Shown here piece after piece: positions 12,301 through 24,746 of a stretch of DNA of 64,000 bases; position 1 is the stretch's first letter; each line of letters opens with the position of its first letter. Location: positions 1 to 64,000 of the forward strand of contig MU616634.1 in assembly GCA_025201705.1 (NCBI GenBank). Direction: 5' to 3'. The translations under genes and the position numbers were made by a program. The DNA comes from Dissophora ornata. Its lineage: Eukaryota; Mortierellomycota; Mortierellomycetes; Mortierellales; Mortierellaceae. The notes beneath the pieces were generated by a model. The model searched no databases, was not told where the DNA came from, and saw nothing but the letters and a program-made list of their open reading frames with translations.

Positions 12301-13875
12301 TCCAAGACATGTCATCGTCGTCCGAGTAGTCGCTAACATTGTTCAATAATCGAAGCGTTAGTCGTCATGGTCGACCGTGAGACGTGTACCGAGGTATAGT
12401 AACAGCGTAGACATACCCGTCATCTTCATCATCTTCATCATCCTCATTGTCGCTGTCCATGTTCTCGTCTTCATCGTCTTCATTATCGTCGCCATCATCA
12501 TAGTTGGGATCATAGCGAAGGAACTTCAAGCTGAGATCAATGATGGTATCAATGTAGGGGGTGATCTCAGTAGGGCATCGGAGAACAAAAGCCTCCAGCG
12601 CCTGAAGTGCGTTCTCACGCAATTCATCGTCGTCCAACTCCGTATATTTAATCACTGAGGGTGTGATGCTTGACAAGAATTTGCCGAACCGTGGGGCATT
12701 CGATCGACTGTTACAAAATTAACAAAATATTGTGTAAACCGGGGGCGCAGCACACAAACAAGGTTCAAGCAGTGGTGATGCATATACGATGGCAGTGCTC
12801 GTACCTGATTGTTCCAGTGACTTGAATATACGTTCGAAGGCGGTCGGGCGAGTTCTTGAAAGTCTCCAATCCGTGGAGAATTTTTTTCAGGAGGTCCTCA
12901 AAGATGTCGTCAGGTACGTGGGCGACCAGATGTCCAATAGCGAAGGTAGCTCTCTTGCGCAATGCGGGGCGTGAATGACCCAAGAGGGTGAAGAGTGTGT
13001 TGGCAGTCTGTTTCTGGAGGTTTGTGGTGGCAAGGATGTTCCCGAATCTGAGAAGCACCTCGCCCAAGATGTCCAGTGCATCCATTTGGGCATCGTAGCT
13101 GGAGTTGGACTATCAGATGAACAAGTTGACGTTGTCTAAAAGATTAGTGCGGTATTCGAGGGCAGTGGTAGATGACCCTGGACATTCCTGCTAGCACACG
13201 TACGCTCTCAAGCTGAGCCAGTAGCCGGGGCACGAGACGCTTGCAAACATTGACAGCAACGACCGAGTTGACAGGCACTTGGACGATCACAGTCTTCAGT
13301 CCAATGCTTGCAATCTCCCGCAGGTCCTCCTTGTCCTGGGACACATAGGCGCACAGAAGATCGACAATTTGCTGTAACTGAGCTTCCTGAACTTTTTTTA
13401 CAAGAGACCCAAGGCTATTTTGAAAAAAGCGCGAAAGAGAGCGTGAGCAAAGCGCGTGTTCGAAGGAGATAGAGTGTTGAATTTTGCAATAATCGCGTGG
13501 GACTTCACGCAGTACACGTAATGGTAGCTCCGCATACCATTTCACAGCCTGGTTTTGGACTTCACCGTTCTTGTCCTTCATCAAGGTGAGAACCTTATCG
13601 ACGACCCTCTTCTCTGTTGTCTCTTCGAGGTGAAAGGTGGTGCTTTGAAGCTCTGTAATGAGATCGTTTAGGGCCATGAAGCGGAAGTCCGTGTCGTCGG
13701 AGCCCATCTAAGTTGCAACATGTTGACGCGAGTGAGTGAGTGATTGAGCGTATGAGAAAAGCGCAGAAATGGCAGAAGAATAGAGCATGCATTCCCCCGC
13801 CGCCGTGTGAATGTGGAAATGCAACGATACCTTCTCCAGCAACGACGAGACCAAGTACATTGTATTTGCGGCCAT
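9310..13875 (-). CDS. CAND1: CAND1, cullin-associated NEDD8-dissociated protein
   Basis: Large HEAT-repeat protein that binds unneddylated cullin-RBX1 and exchanges SCF substrate receptors. Eight exons: 13875-13831, 13707-13538, 13414-13204, 13109-12805, 12707-12417, 12332-12024, 11934-9707, 9602-9310, joining in phase to 1283 residues (human 1230). Recognised by the amino-terminal MYLVSSLLEKMGSDDTDFRF, the acidic insert after DPNYDD (long D/E run), DDDDMSWKVRR, EEGTRNVVAECLGKLTL and MGPFKHRVDDGLEIRK. The intron 13537-13415 is 123 bp and contains no in-frame stop, so its retention would keep the frame open; comparison with the family (AVKCLGSLVKKV across the junction) shows it should be removed. 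Divergent from the UBP2-like gene with 471 bp between the starts. Confidence 0.96.
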
Positions 13876-14346
13876 GGCGGAGAACTGACTACGAGGGGAG
13901 GAATAGGTGTGGGGGGGAAATGTGGATTGCGAGAGAACAAAGAAGAGAAATAGAATGACGGCAAGAAGTAGGTGACGTCTTCCGGCGTCGCGTGTGCTGC
14001 GTGCACTCGCCTCTTTCGCCGCACTGACGCGTTGACACTCCAAGAGAAAGGAGAGCCGGACGTGTGGAATCGGTCTTTGCTGATCTGATCCCCAGCCCTT
14101 CCACATTTATGCATTTATGCATTCAATCCTTCGCCTTTTTCCAACAAAACCTGCATCTGCCACGTCTTGGCTGCTGCTCGGCCCTCCCCTTTCTTTTTCT
14201 TTTCAACTCCACTGCCCTTCAACTCCGCCCAAGTCCCCAACTGACAGACAGCACTGACCCTCTCCCCGTCTCCACAAAGACACCTCGCCGAGTCTTGCCC
14301 TGTTCCTTTTTCAGTAACGACACCAACCACCGACTGCGAAACCGAC
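13876..14346. promoter_or_regulatory. Divergent intergenic region CAND1 / UBP2-like
   Basis: 471 bp between two divergent start codons, with no open frame that resembles a protein. Pyrimidine-rich stretches run towards the UBP2-like start (about 14140-14220). It must contain both promoters. No individual factor site can be supported. Confidence 0.5.
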
Positions 14347-17300
14347 ATGGCTCCGGCTGACAGCGAAGCCTGGGGCAACCCCGGCACCGACACCTGGGGA
14401 GTGCCAGGAACCGACACCTGGAGAGAACCAAACACTTGGGGAGAGCCTGTCATAAATTCTTGGGAAGACGGGACAGAGTTTACCGACAGCAGCGGCTCTT
14501 TGATCAGCGCGCTCAGTCGCTCTCCAGCGGGTGTAACGCCTCCGAGATGGGTCGTTGACATGTCATTCCACGAGATAGGTCTAAAGGCTCACTCCCACAT
14601 CTTCTACATAGTCCCGAAAGAAGACAGCGGCCAAGACCCCATCCATGCCAGCTGCCAGACCTGCTTCAAAGAGTGCACTATTGAGGTCTCCTCAGGAAAT
14701 GGCTGCACCAGCCGGATGCACCACCTGCATACCACGCAAGAGGCTGAATTAACAGTTTCAGAGTGTTGCCACTGTGGTCTAACTGTCAGAGCGGTCTTGG
14801 AACAAGCGACGATACCACAGAGTCTGATCTATGGCATGCGCACGAACAGAAAGCCCAACTCGAGCAACACAAGCGCTCCCCATTTCCACGAAACCCTCAC
14901 AATGCTGATACGGATATTGCACGATGTGACGCAGACGAAGGCGACGCAGACGGACCTCGCACCTAAAACTGGCATCAACACCAAGTCGGCTGCTTTCAAG
15001 AGCAAGATCGGAATGGATGACGCCATGTACGACAGTTTAAGTTAAAGCGATCGCTGCAAAGGAGAGGGTTTAAGAACTGAGTACAGAGTACTTACTGTAT
15101 TGTTCCTTTATGCTGGGTCTACTTGTCGAATGCGCTGTTAGCAAAGAATTCTTCGTGCACGCAGGGTTTTCGTTTGACGGCCAGCGTTTCCATCCTCCAG
15201 ATCCAACCCCTAAGAGCATGCATTTCCTTAACCGCTGCTGTCTCCAACTAAAGCTACTTCTTTTCCTAGAAACCCCGGGATCGCTTACAGGTATGCTCCA
15301 TGCACTTCACCCATGCGTTTAATCGAGCGGCTCTTCGTTTACTAATCACTGCATGTATTAAAAAAAAACTTTTGATCTGGACAGAGCTCAAGCCAGCCTA
15401 TCCCTTTATACTCGATAGGCTCGGAGGTTCCACCTGTAAGCGTGCTGTCCTGATATGTCTTTCCAGAGCCTTTGTGATGAAGGAGCGGTCATTAATTATT
15501 CTCTGCCTCCATAGACAATCGCGACCCGAATGAGAAAGTCTTGAAGCTATCCGAAAGAGCGACGTTATCGGCGGAGCAACACTCAATCGCTGGCAAGCTG
15601 GGCTGTCTCACCGACATGAGCGACAGTATCATCATTGAAACTTTCCAGACCCAGGTCTCGCACAACTCTACATCGGCTCACGCCTTGGTGGACGCACTGA
15701 CAGAGATCCAAAAGAAGAGAAAGAGCCACCAGCTGGACATCGAGATTGTCTGTCAGCGGTCTCAGGGCATCGTCACCACGGAAGAGCTCAATAAGGCCTA
15801 TCAGGACTTTGAGATCCCAAACAACGGCGAAGGTATCAGCAATGACATCCTGGTGGGATTAATCCGAGGATCACTTGATTCGGTATCCAAGGAAAGCATC
15901 AACATTATCGCCCAGGCCAGGAACGACATCGCGATCAACGATCTGGTCGCAATCAACGATCTAGCTACGATCGAGGGTTCAATCGAGGAGCCGACGTTTG
16001 ATATTCAGCAGGAAGATCCTATCATGGATTTGTATTACGCGCAAACCCCAGTTGGACTGTCCAACATTGGCAATACCTGCTATCTGAATTCTATTCTGCA
16101 GTACATATACACCATCAAGGAGCTCCGAGAGACTGTGATGAACATGGAGATGTATGAAGAAAAAGAGAATGAGGAAGGTTGGAAAGAAAAGGTCATCGAT
16201 AGCCGTATCTTTACGCGGCAGGACGTTGCAGAGGCTAAAGAACGTATGTGTCTAGCTTTCGTTACAGCAATGTGGATGTGCGTTGATCTACTCGGCCTCT
16301 GAAATATTCCAATTATCACGTTTAACACCTTTTCTTTTTTTGCACGAAATAGTTGTTCAGGAACTGAGGAATTTGTTCTCAAACATGGAGTCAGAAAAAT
16401 CAAGATCCGTTACACCTTCGATCAGATTGGTGGAGCTGCTGCTTCCGACCAGAAATCATATACTGGCGGATTCTAGTGTGCCACCAGAAGGTGATTGGAC
16501 CCTTCAGCAGCAGGATATTACAGGTGCGCAAAGAAAACTGCCCCTTACTTCTGGCAAATACTCTATCTGAATTTAACAATGGTTCGTTATGCTGCGTTGC
16601 GTCGCTCCTAGAGGCGTTGGTTAGTCTGATGGCCTGCTTTAACGCTGCATTCCAGCCAATTGTGGATAAGAAGGATGGAAAGCCTGTGGGCCGTATCAGC
16701 AGGTATGCCGAGGGAATAAATCTCTTTGAACAGGTGTGCCATTACCGCCTAACACATTTTGGTTTTTTAGAGTGTTTTTGACTCGAGCGTTTAGAAAGGG
16801 CGTCGAAGAAAACGAAACAGGCGCGCAAACGGAGTGGAACATCAATGAAGATTTCGAATGCATTATTGTGGCGCCCGGTGAGGACACGACGATCGAGGAG
16901 CTTGTTGACGACTACTTTGGTGAAACCGAAACCGATGCCGCGGTATCTAATACTAGCGCTAGCAGCGGCGAGAGTCAGGCAGGCTCCAAAAGGCGACGCG
17001 ATATCATTGTGACAGAGCTCCCTCCTATTCTACAGATTCAATTGAACCAGACACAATTCTATAGAGAGGTCCAATCATCGTACAAATCTAATGCCAATGT
17101 CTCAATCCCAAAGCGCTTGTTCATGGATCAGTATCTGGAGGCTAACCAGGAGCAAAACGCGGATCGGATCAAAAGGCTGAAGATGTGGAAGGCGGACAGG
17201 CGAGAGTGCCGCCGGGTTCTTGAGAAGATCAAGGAGAAGCGCAAGGTGAGCGCGAACTTAGATAATGAGACAATCAAGCATGATGAGCCTTTGGGCTGAC

Positions 17301-18038
17301 TTGCTAACTTTCACGTACTGTCAACCATTAGCGACCAGCAACCAGCAACAGCAGCAATGCCGATTCAGAAACTAGTAAGGAGTCTATGGAGGCTGCCGGA
17401 GAACAAACTGAGACAGCGAGCGACCTTCAGTACGACAAGATAAATACCACTGAAATTGTGATAAGCGAGAATACCACACAGTCTAGCGTTGATGCAGCTA
17501 CGGCACACTCTACAGATGGCTCCTATCTTAACAAGGAGGAAGCGGGTATGTCGGCTTGCATTCCAGATGAAGTAGTGGACAAAATACGTCCATGACATTT
17601 GACATCTTTAAACTCTCTAACCATGCCTGCGTAGAACAACTGCGGAAGATTACCGAGTTGACTGCTCGGCTTCGCAACGAAATCGCGGATATGGATCAGG
17701 CAGAGTACAAGATCCATGCGGTGTTCCATCATTCGGGCAATATAGATTTTGGGCACTACTGGGTCTACCTCTTGGACGATCAATCTGAGCAGCCACGATG
17801 GCTCAAATACAGCGACGATCTCGTGTCTGAAGTGGTAAGTGCTTTACAGCATGGGTGTCCCGCGTTCTTGGATGATCGTTTTCTACGAGACACTTCCTTA
17901 TGATAGATGTTCAAATGCTTCACATAGGCGCAAGAGAGCGATGCGCTCGATGGCTCGTTGGACTCGACTATCTGTTACTGTGTATACAAGCGCTCCAGTG
18001 CAGACGCAGTGCAGACTGTCTGGAGGATGATTACCTAA
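14347..18038 (+). CDS. UBP2: UBP2-like ubiquitin carboxyl-terminal hydrolase
   Basis: Cysteine deubiquitinase of the USP family. Yeast Ubp2 trims K63-linked chains together with Rsp5/Rup1; the same role is inferred here. Ten exons: 14347-15026, 15142-15290, 15385-15435, 15515-16243, 16353-16523, 16612-16702, 16771-17245, 17332-17545, 17635-17834, 17928-18038; they sum to 956 codons plus stop. The Cys box is GLSNIGNTCYLNSILQY (about 16036-16101) and the His box GNIDFGHYWVYL (about 17737-17772). QQDITE, made across the intron 16524-16611, is the usual motif after the Cys box. The non-catalytic half contains FHPPDPTP and the DxSDxxII...ALxEI pattern of Ubp2 relatives. The short exon 15385-15435 is the least certain: it fits only by phase. 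Tryptophan/threonine-rich repeats (GTDTW, NTWGEP) open the protein. Confidence 0.88.
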
Positions 18039-18268
18039 CCGATAAAAAGAATAATCGACATCGAAGCTGCTTTGAGCGCATACCCGTCTGCCTGCGGGGT
18101 CGGCTTGTTGTTATTACACATGTCACTCGTGTATTCGATATTGTATCATTTTTTTTTATTTAAAAGACAAATTTTGTAAAGCGCCAACCCCCGCTGCTCT
18201 CTATGAATAAAAAAAAACAGGGCATCTATTCCGGATCCTAGTTATTTTTATCAGCTTCTTGTTCGTTT

Positions 18269-21200
18269 TTACGCACTCGCAATGCTTCCACTCAACGTGA
18301 ACCACTGGCTTCGGCACTCGACCGCCTCACGTCTCACGGGCCTCTTGCGATCATCCAATGACCTCTCCAGCTCCTTCAAGACCTGAGTTTTGTATGGGCG
18401 GAGCGCAGTGAATGGCAGGGATTTGGGTTGGGCAGCCAGGCATTTGAGGGCGGCGATCCTGACCTTCATGGTGTTAGCAGGATCCGAGGGGTTGGTGAGA
18501 CTGACTAGGAGCGGAGTCAAGGTTGAAAGGTGCTCTGCCATGAGAGCGGGCGCATCCTTGGTAATGATTTGGAATGTCTCGATTGTCGACGCCTTGAGCT
18601 CTGGATCGGGGAACGACAACGAGTGAACCAACATGGGCAACAGCTAGAGATGATAGGAAAGCTACTTGATAAATATGTGGCTACAAATGGCATAGCAGAT
18701 CTCGAAAGTAGGGAAACTTACAGGTGGCAGTTCGGTGAGCAAAACCTGTTTGGGGATGTTTCGGAGAACATGCGAAAGTGCGACCAAGAAGTTATGGCGC
18801 ACCTCGTCTGCGGAATTCTCAAAACCGTTGACCAGTACTGGGATACAGTGGTTGAAGAATCGTTGCTTGTAAAGAAGCTAAAACAAACGAATGAACGAAA
18901 CAAACCCAAGAGATCTGAAAATTAGAGTCCACATCTCACATCAAACACCTCTTATCGACCAGGGATGAAAAGAAAAAAGAAAAGGAAAGGTGCGTTACCC
19001 GAATGACAGCAAAGGTCTCCTTTGTCAAGACATCCTCCTGCTCGCCAATAACCAAGTTGAACCCATCCGCCGCGACCTTTCCAAGTCGAGGCACTGAAAA
19101 CACGTTCATCAACTCCCCGGCCATGTCATATCCAATTGCATTCGTGCTCAAAACCATGGCCTTTGTAATCCAGATATACATCGTCAACGCGGCCTCTCTC
19201 TGCTCAAACAAAGCCTGCTCCTGACGAATCCTGCTATGCAGCTCTGGGATCAATGTCTGGCTGATAAACTCCTGTAGGACATTGGCTTTGTTGAACTTGT
19301 TTAGCATGGTGGCAACAGCCTTTGAAAGGGCTGTACGCTGTGTCGTGTTAGGCGTTGTGATCGCGACCTCGACCAACGAACCAGTGAACTGCTGCAAGTT
19401 GTCAACTGGCAACAGTGTCTACAGATTTTTACGATAGCAGCGGCTCAGATTATTAAAAATGAAGCGTCAACTTTTTGTAGAAACAAAAAAAAAAAAAGAA
19501 AGATCTTCTGTTTACCTGCTGACGACACCCGTCGATGACAGTGGCAAACAATACGCAAGCATTCTGCTGCGAGGTCCTAGCGTCGGACTGAAGAGGTGTA
19601 AACGGAACCTGGTGTGCATCGCTCATATTCGTGGACAAGGCTGACAGGTTTCCTGCGACGAAAATGTTGAATATCGCCTTCACGAACTCGTTTTGTGCGC
19701 TAAAAGGCAAATAGAGCGCATATTAGACATGTCCTCGCCATTGGCATGCGTGCAGGAGCTGAGAGTCCAAAAATAAAACAAGTCTGTATACCTTGTATCG
19801 ACATGGATCATGATAACACGAGTAATACCAGCCACAACCTCCAGAATCTCAGAGCTCTTCATAACATGATCAATATCTTCGGCGCTGACGGTTGGCAAAA
19901 TGCACATGCCAATCAATCGAGGTGCAAGTTGATCTAAGTACTGCGGGAGATCTGAGTGTCCCAACTCAGCCTTTGCTCGAAGAAGGACCAGAAGCGTCGT
20001 GAGAAGGCTGAGTGGATATGTAGCATTGGAGCTGTCGAACTCCTGGGAAACAAGGTTGATCTTTTCCAGAATCTGTGGCACAATATCCGCAAAGAGAGAC
20101 GGTTCCAGGCCAATCTTCGTGACTGCGTTTAGGATATATTCTGGGCTCTTCCTTTGCACCACCGTGTCCACCTCCATATCGTTTTGGGAAGTGGGGAGCA
20201 TTTTAAAGAAGGCCGGCAGAGCCATGGATCGAACAACGCCTGGCATGATCAGTGCCAGTGAGGCCAGCGAACTCAAAGCAGTCTCTCTACAGGAACGAGA
20301 GGGTTATTAAAATGTTAGCGAAGCAAAATCTGTGGAAGATAAAAAAAACGCATGTTTTCGTCAGGTTATGTGCAGAGAGAACCAACAAACTTACTGGAGC
20401 TCAACGTCAGGGTCCTCGAGCACGATACGAACGAAGTACTGCACAGCGTAAGAGATCTCTGTTTCTGAAAGGAACTCGCGGAGTAAAATCATTCCGTGCA
20501 AGCCCTTGACGCCCGCCAACCTCAACGCACTGTATTCATTCGAGGACATGATTGCGTTTGTGAACAATTGGAAGAACCGATCCTTAAATGCGAGAAGAGG
20601 GGTAACAAAGTCCGTGTCGTCTATTGGATGCAAAAGGCATATGGATAAATTATTTAGAGGTTAGTGATGGATCGGTTACCCCCCATTGTAGATCATTTTA
20701 TAGAATACCACAATGTCCAACTCACATTCTGATGACTGTCCTACAGATCCATAAAGCACCTTGCTGGCGTCTAAGAAGTCAAGAAGTACATCCAGGAGCG
20801 CTTTCTTCCTTGTTGATTGCTCACTGGAGTTGTACTGTGAGAGAAGTGTAGGGACTGTGGACAATGTAATGGAGGTGCAAGCAGGATCTTAAAAGGAAGA
20901 AAAGCAGAGGAATGAAAACTCTGTTAAAACTCGCGCTCGGGTCGTTGGAAGTATCAGGTTTTAGGAACACGAATGGCCATAGCTCTCGCCTTACCTGATG
21001 CCATAGCGCAGGCCTTCAGAATCTTTCCGCTTGGCTTTGCAAGCTTGAGCTCTGGTTTCTGGAGCTGAGTCATACAATCCGCGATAATTGGTCCCAAAAA
21101 CTTCTCCAATGGATCATTCGAGCCTCCCATGCTGACGCCCATTGAAAGCTCTGTTGTTATGACCTGCAAGGTGTTAAGTGCCACTTGCTCCAGTTCGTCT

Positions 21201-22908
21201 CCTGTGGCGTGGAAGATCTAAAATATCCGCCCAATTACTCATATGTCAGATACCGATCTCCCAGCAGTAAAAGACGACACGCAAATTCTGGTGAATGATG
21301 GACATACCTCGTTCTGCAGTCCACTCCAGATCTCTTCTGCATGGGGTGTAAGCGCTGATGATCCGTAGACGGGCGCACATGCTGCGATTGTCTCCATGGA
21401 ATCTTTCTATCGGGTTCAAACGCAATTGGGTAAATAAGGTTTAGTTCTTGAGCGATAAAGGACCGGGTCACAGACAGTGATGAATAAGCACATCTCTCGC
21501 TTTTTTTTTATATATCTCTCTTCGATACCTTTGCGCTTCCAGAGCTGGATGAGAGTTTCTCAAGTAGCAATGGCAGAGCAAACTTGGCAAAGTATGGTGT
21601 GGCAGAGAGACAATCGCGCAGGCCGATCTTGAGGTGCTCAGACGTGATACCGTAGGGGTCGTCTGGAGGAGGTCTGAAAGTAATCGGGAAGTAGCAAAAT
21701 GTCACTTCGAAAAGATCCTGATAAACAAATAAACGGTTAGATCGAGTGCGAAAGCGGCTATGAACTCGAGCGTTTGCCAATCATCAAAATATGCTGACTG
21801 ACCTCGACATGCTGAGCAATATCGAATTCCTGGATGATCTTCTTGATGAGTGTGAACGCCAACAACAGGTTACGAGGATCCTTTTCGCCATCCAAGCACT
21901 GGATGAATCCGAACACAAAGTCAGACGACATGGGTCTAAGGCCTAATAATGACATTGTGCAATGGGTCAGTCAATGTCGCCTCAATTAGATTTCGATCTT
22001 GACAGCGACAAGGGGATCTTACTCTGAGAGTGCCTATCGATCACGGAATCAAAGAACATGAAGACATAGTGGCGGGCGGTCTGCTGGTATGTCTGAACGT
22101 TGACAAACGCAAGGACACTATAAAGAAAAAGGGTCAATTGGACTGAGTTGGACGACCCATGTCTCAACTTCCAGGATGGGGCCAACAGATACATACGCTT
22201 TGACGGCCTTGGCACAATCTGTCCCCGTGAACTTGTCAAACTTGGACAAGGCGAGCAATCCCTTTAGGAGCTCTGGCACACAGGCCTGATCTGTCAAGCG
22301 ATCGCAGTAAAACTCGACAAGTACGTTCACTAAATTTATACGAGGCGTGTATATGCAGCGTTCTGGTTAATAGATGAAAAAGCAAGTGTGCGGCGTCATT
22401 CTATTAATCTCAGAATACAAGTGAACTCTTACCAGCGCTTGCGTTGACTTTAGATTGATCGAGGGTGGACAGGGTCGTGGACAGCAAGGCAGTAGCTACG
22501 AGGGAGCAAAGTGCAAGGTTGAGCGTCAATTGCGTGTTTGAATGGTAGCAAGGCAAGTCCTTGACATTCTCGCTCGCTATACCTTTTGAACGAACAAAGG
22601 CCTCGTCGCTGGTGAGATATTCTCCAAGACCCTGGACAAGGCTCAGCAGCTTTGAGGGGTTAGTTCCGACATCTACAGAGATGATATGCAACCGTTGAGG
22701 CGAGGAGACGATGGTTAGAGTCCAGTCGAGTAAGCGTGTGGTCAGAGCGATACAAAAAAAAAAGAGGAAAACGCAGAAAAAAAGTGTGCAGCGGTGTGAA
22801 TCACAAAGCGAGCGATGCAGTACCCTTGACGATGTCCTGAATGGCAGCGTCTGCTTGTTCCTGCGAGTCAGTCTGGGCGAGAATGTAGGTCGAGATCAGC
22901 CTGTCCAT
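18269..22908 (-). CDS. MMS19: MMS19, cytosolic iron-sulfur assembly targeting subunit
   Basis: HEAT-repeat scaffold of the CIA targeting complex (Met18 in yeast) that hands Fe-S clusters to DNA polymerases, helicases and TFIIH. At least fifteen exons; those I resolved at the 5' side are 22908-22824, 22672-22583, 22495-22433 and 22329-22197, all joining in phase. The amino terminus has LVQGLGEYLTSDEAFVRSK followed by VLVEFYCDRLTDQACV, both typical of the MMS19 N-terminal domain. The carboxy terminus has ALRPYKTQVLKELERSLDDR and RREAVECRSQWF, the family's end signature. An in-frame ATG at 22998 would add 30 residues, but 22908 (MDRLISTYI) fits the family better. Interior exons lie at about 22100-18930 and I give only the span. 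Convergent with the UBP2-like gene, about 230 bp between stops. Confidence 0.93.
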
Positions 22909-23431
22909 GATTGTGATTCCTGGTCTGATCTGTCTCTCTGTTGGAGGTGAGGAGGGAGAGTGGCAGCGTTGGTGGAAGGAAAAGGAGGGCAACGGCACGA
23001 GGGTCTATCATCGCTCATCGTTGATGACTGATTGGACGCGTCATGTGACGTTGCTTCTTATCAGATCGTGAATGAAACCGAGTCTTTTCTCCCACAGGAG
23101 AACCATGCGCGTCGACTACGCTTTGCAGGCCACAACTACACACCTTTCGCGCCGACATGTTTGCATCAACAACACGTGGGCTGGAGGCTATGGCGGATGC
23201 ACCCTCCACCTCCTGCACAACAGAAGGCGCAACCAACACAACTGAACAAAATGTAAATTTCTTGCCGTGGATGCGCATTCAGCCGCACGCCACCTCTTGC
23301 TCTCACTCCAGCTCCACCACCTTAAAAAGAGCGCCTCTCTCCTTCCTCTCATTCCGCCTCATTCACTCCATTCGTCCTTCTCCACATTCTCTCGCCCTCC
23401 ACCCTATTCCTCACCAGCCAACCAAACCACT
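22909..23431. promoter_or_regulatory. Divergent intergenic region MMS19 / MBL-fold gene
   Basis: 523 bp between divergent starts. It has a CT-rich block (about 23283-23410) just before the MBL-fold start, as expected of a fungal core promoter. Open frames here are short and unlike known proteins. Confidence 0.5.
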
Positions 23432-24344
23432 ATGTACGACCTTCCTGACCTTGACCGCTTCGTCGAAGTCCGCCCTGGACTCTACAGATGCACTATTATC
23501 TGGCCCGTCGCTACCGGTATCCAGGTCCCTGTCGCCACCTTCCTGGTCCGAGCCGATTCTCTCGAACAGGGCGCAGACCCAGCCCACGACTGGGTGCTGA
23601 TCGACTCGGGTGCCCCCATGCAGGTTGAGACTCTTTTGAAGGCCATTGACGGAGTCCTGACCCACGAAAAGGACTCCCTTCGCTACATTTGCATCACACA
23701 CGGCCACATTGACCACACCGGCGCTGCACCAGCCTTGCTGGAGAAGTACCCCGGGTCCAAGGTCGTCATCCATGAGGAAGAGAAGCCTTTCGTGTGCGAA
23801 GGCAAGAGTTTCCGCTCCTGCACGAGCGATACATGGACGTTTACGTTGCTCAAGCACTTTGGACACGATGCTGAAGTCAAGGTACCACAGGATAGAACTA
23901 TTACACTCCGGGAAGGCGATCAGTGGGAGTTCGAGCATGTTGTCAAGGTTGTTGAGACACAGGGACACACACCTGGTAAGGACATGATTACAGTCTTTGC
24001 AGGAAGACTATCAATGCAAACTGCAGCCTGACGCCTGCCACCTCATTTGTATTCTCATGTGATGTGCAACTCTAGGCTCAGTTTCGTACCTTCACATCCC
24101 CAGCCGGTCAATCATGGTGGGCGATGCTATCATGCATATTGCCGCAAACCCTATGTGGTCCAAGATTCCATGCATATCAGGACCGATGGCGATGTCTACA
24201 TGCCACTGGGGCAACGCAATGAAGGCCATCGACAGGATCTTGACACTCAAGGACCAAGTTGACACTGTCTTCCCCGCACACGACTATAGTAAAGATGGAA
24301 TCCACATTGACGAGGTGCATGAATTCCATAAGCCATCCAACTAG
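23432..24344 (+). CDS. Metallo-beta-lactamase-fold hydrolase
   Basis: Two exons, 23432-23975 and 24076-24344, joined by a 100-bp GT-AG intron in phase 1, giving 270 residues. The metal-binding set of the MBL fold is complete: THGHIDH (HxHxDH), GHTPGS made across the intron, the aspartate of VGDAIMH and the final histidine of FPAHDY. The size and spacing resemble single-domain lactonase/hydrolase members with two zinc or iron ions; the substrate cannot be told from sequence. No signal peptide is visible (start MYDLPDLDRF), suggesting the cytosol. The start at 23432 is the first ATG after a CT-rich leader. Confidence 0.9.
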
Positions 24345-24500
24345 AAAAACAACGAGGCGGTGAAGAGACCTCAACGAACCTCCGCAGTTGCTGTAAACCC
24401 CTCTTGATGCGCCGACTCTGATACCCGTGCACCTAACAGTTATTCTAAATAAATATGGCAAAAATACATCAGCGCGATACCTTAATGCAACCGTCATCTA

Positions 24501-24746
24501 TTAATGATGTAATCTGCTGATTCTGGCTTCGTAAAGTCGTATTGCATGTGGAAAGTAGGATGGTGCTGCTGGATCCTTAGAGTCGTAGATAATTACGTTA
24601 TCCATTGCGGTGCTCGGAGCGTATCGAATGGCATGCGCCGTAGCCCATATGCCGGAGCCGTCGTCGTCAACGCAATCATCACTTGTCGCATTGACATTGG
24701 CATGAGATAAAAACGTGGCGACCATTACCCCGCGACTTGAATCCAT
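24501..24746 (-). CDS. Possible 3' exon or gene remnant, unknown protein
   Basis: 81 codons starting at an ATG (MDSSRGVMVATFLS...) and ending at TAA. Codon-like, non-repetitive sequence with VATFLSHANVNATS, ATAHAIRYAPS and NVIIYDSKDP. Eight further sense codons lie upstream in frame (RSQLYLIG) before a stop, so it could be the last exon of a gene whose upstream part is lost or spliced from a place I did not find. I do not recognise a family. Confidence 0.25.
   Translation of the reverse strand: MDSSRGVMVATFLSHANVNATSDDCVDDDGSGIWATAHAIRYAPSTAMDNVIIYDSKDPAAPSYFPHAIRLYEARISRLHH

Noticed and set aside
13144..13707. Taking 13144-13707 as one exon of CAND1
   Set aside because: The frame is open, but alignment with the family needs removal of 13537-13415 and a donor at 13203.
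16283..16570. Frame continuing through 16524-16570 as coding in the UBP2-like gene
   Set aside because: It runs into an intron; the family motif QQDITE is only formed when 16524-16611 is removed.
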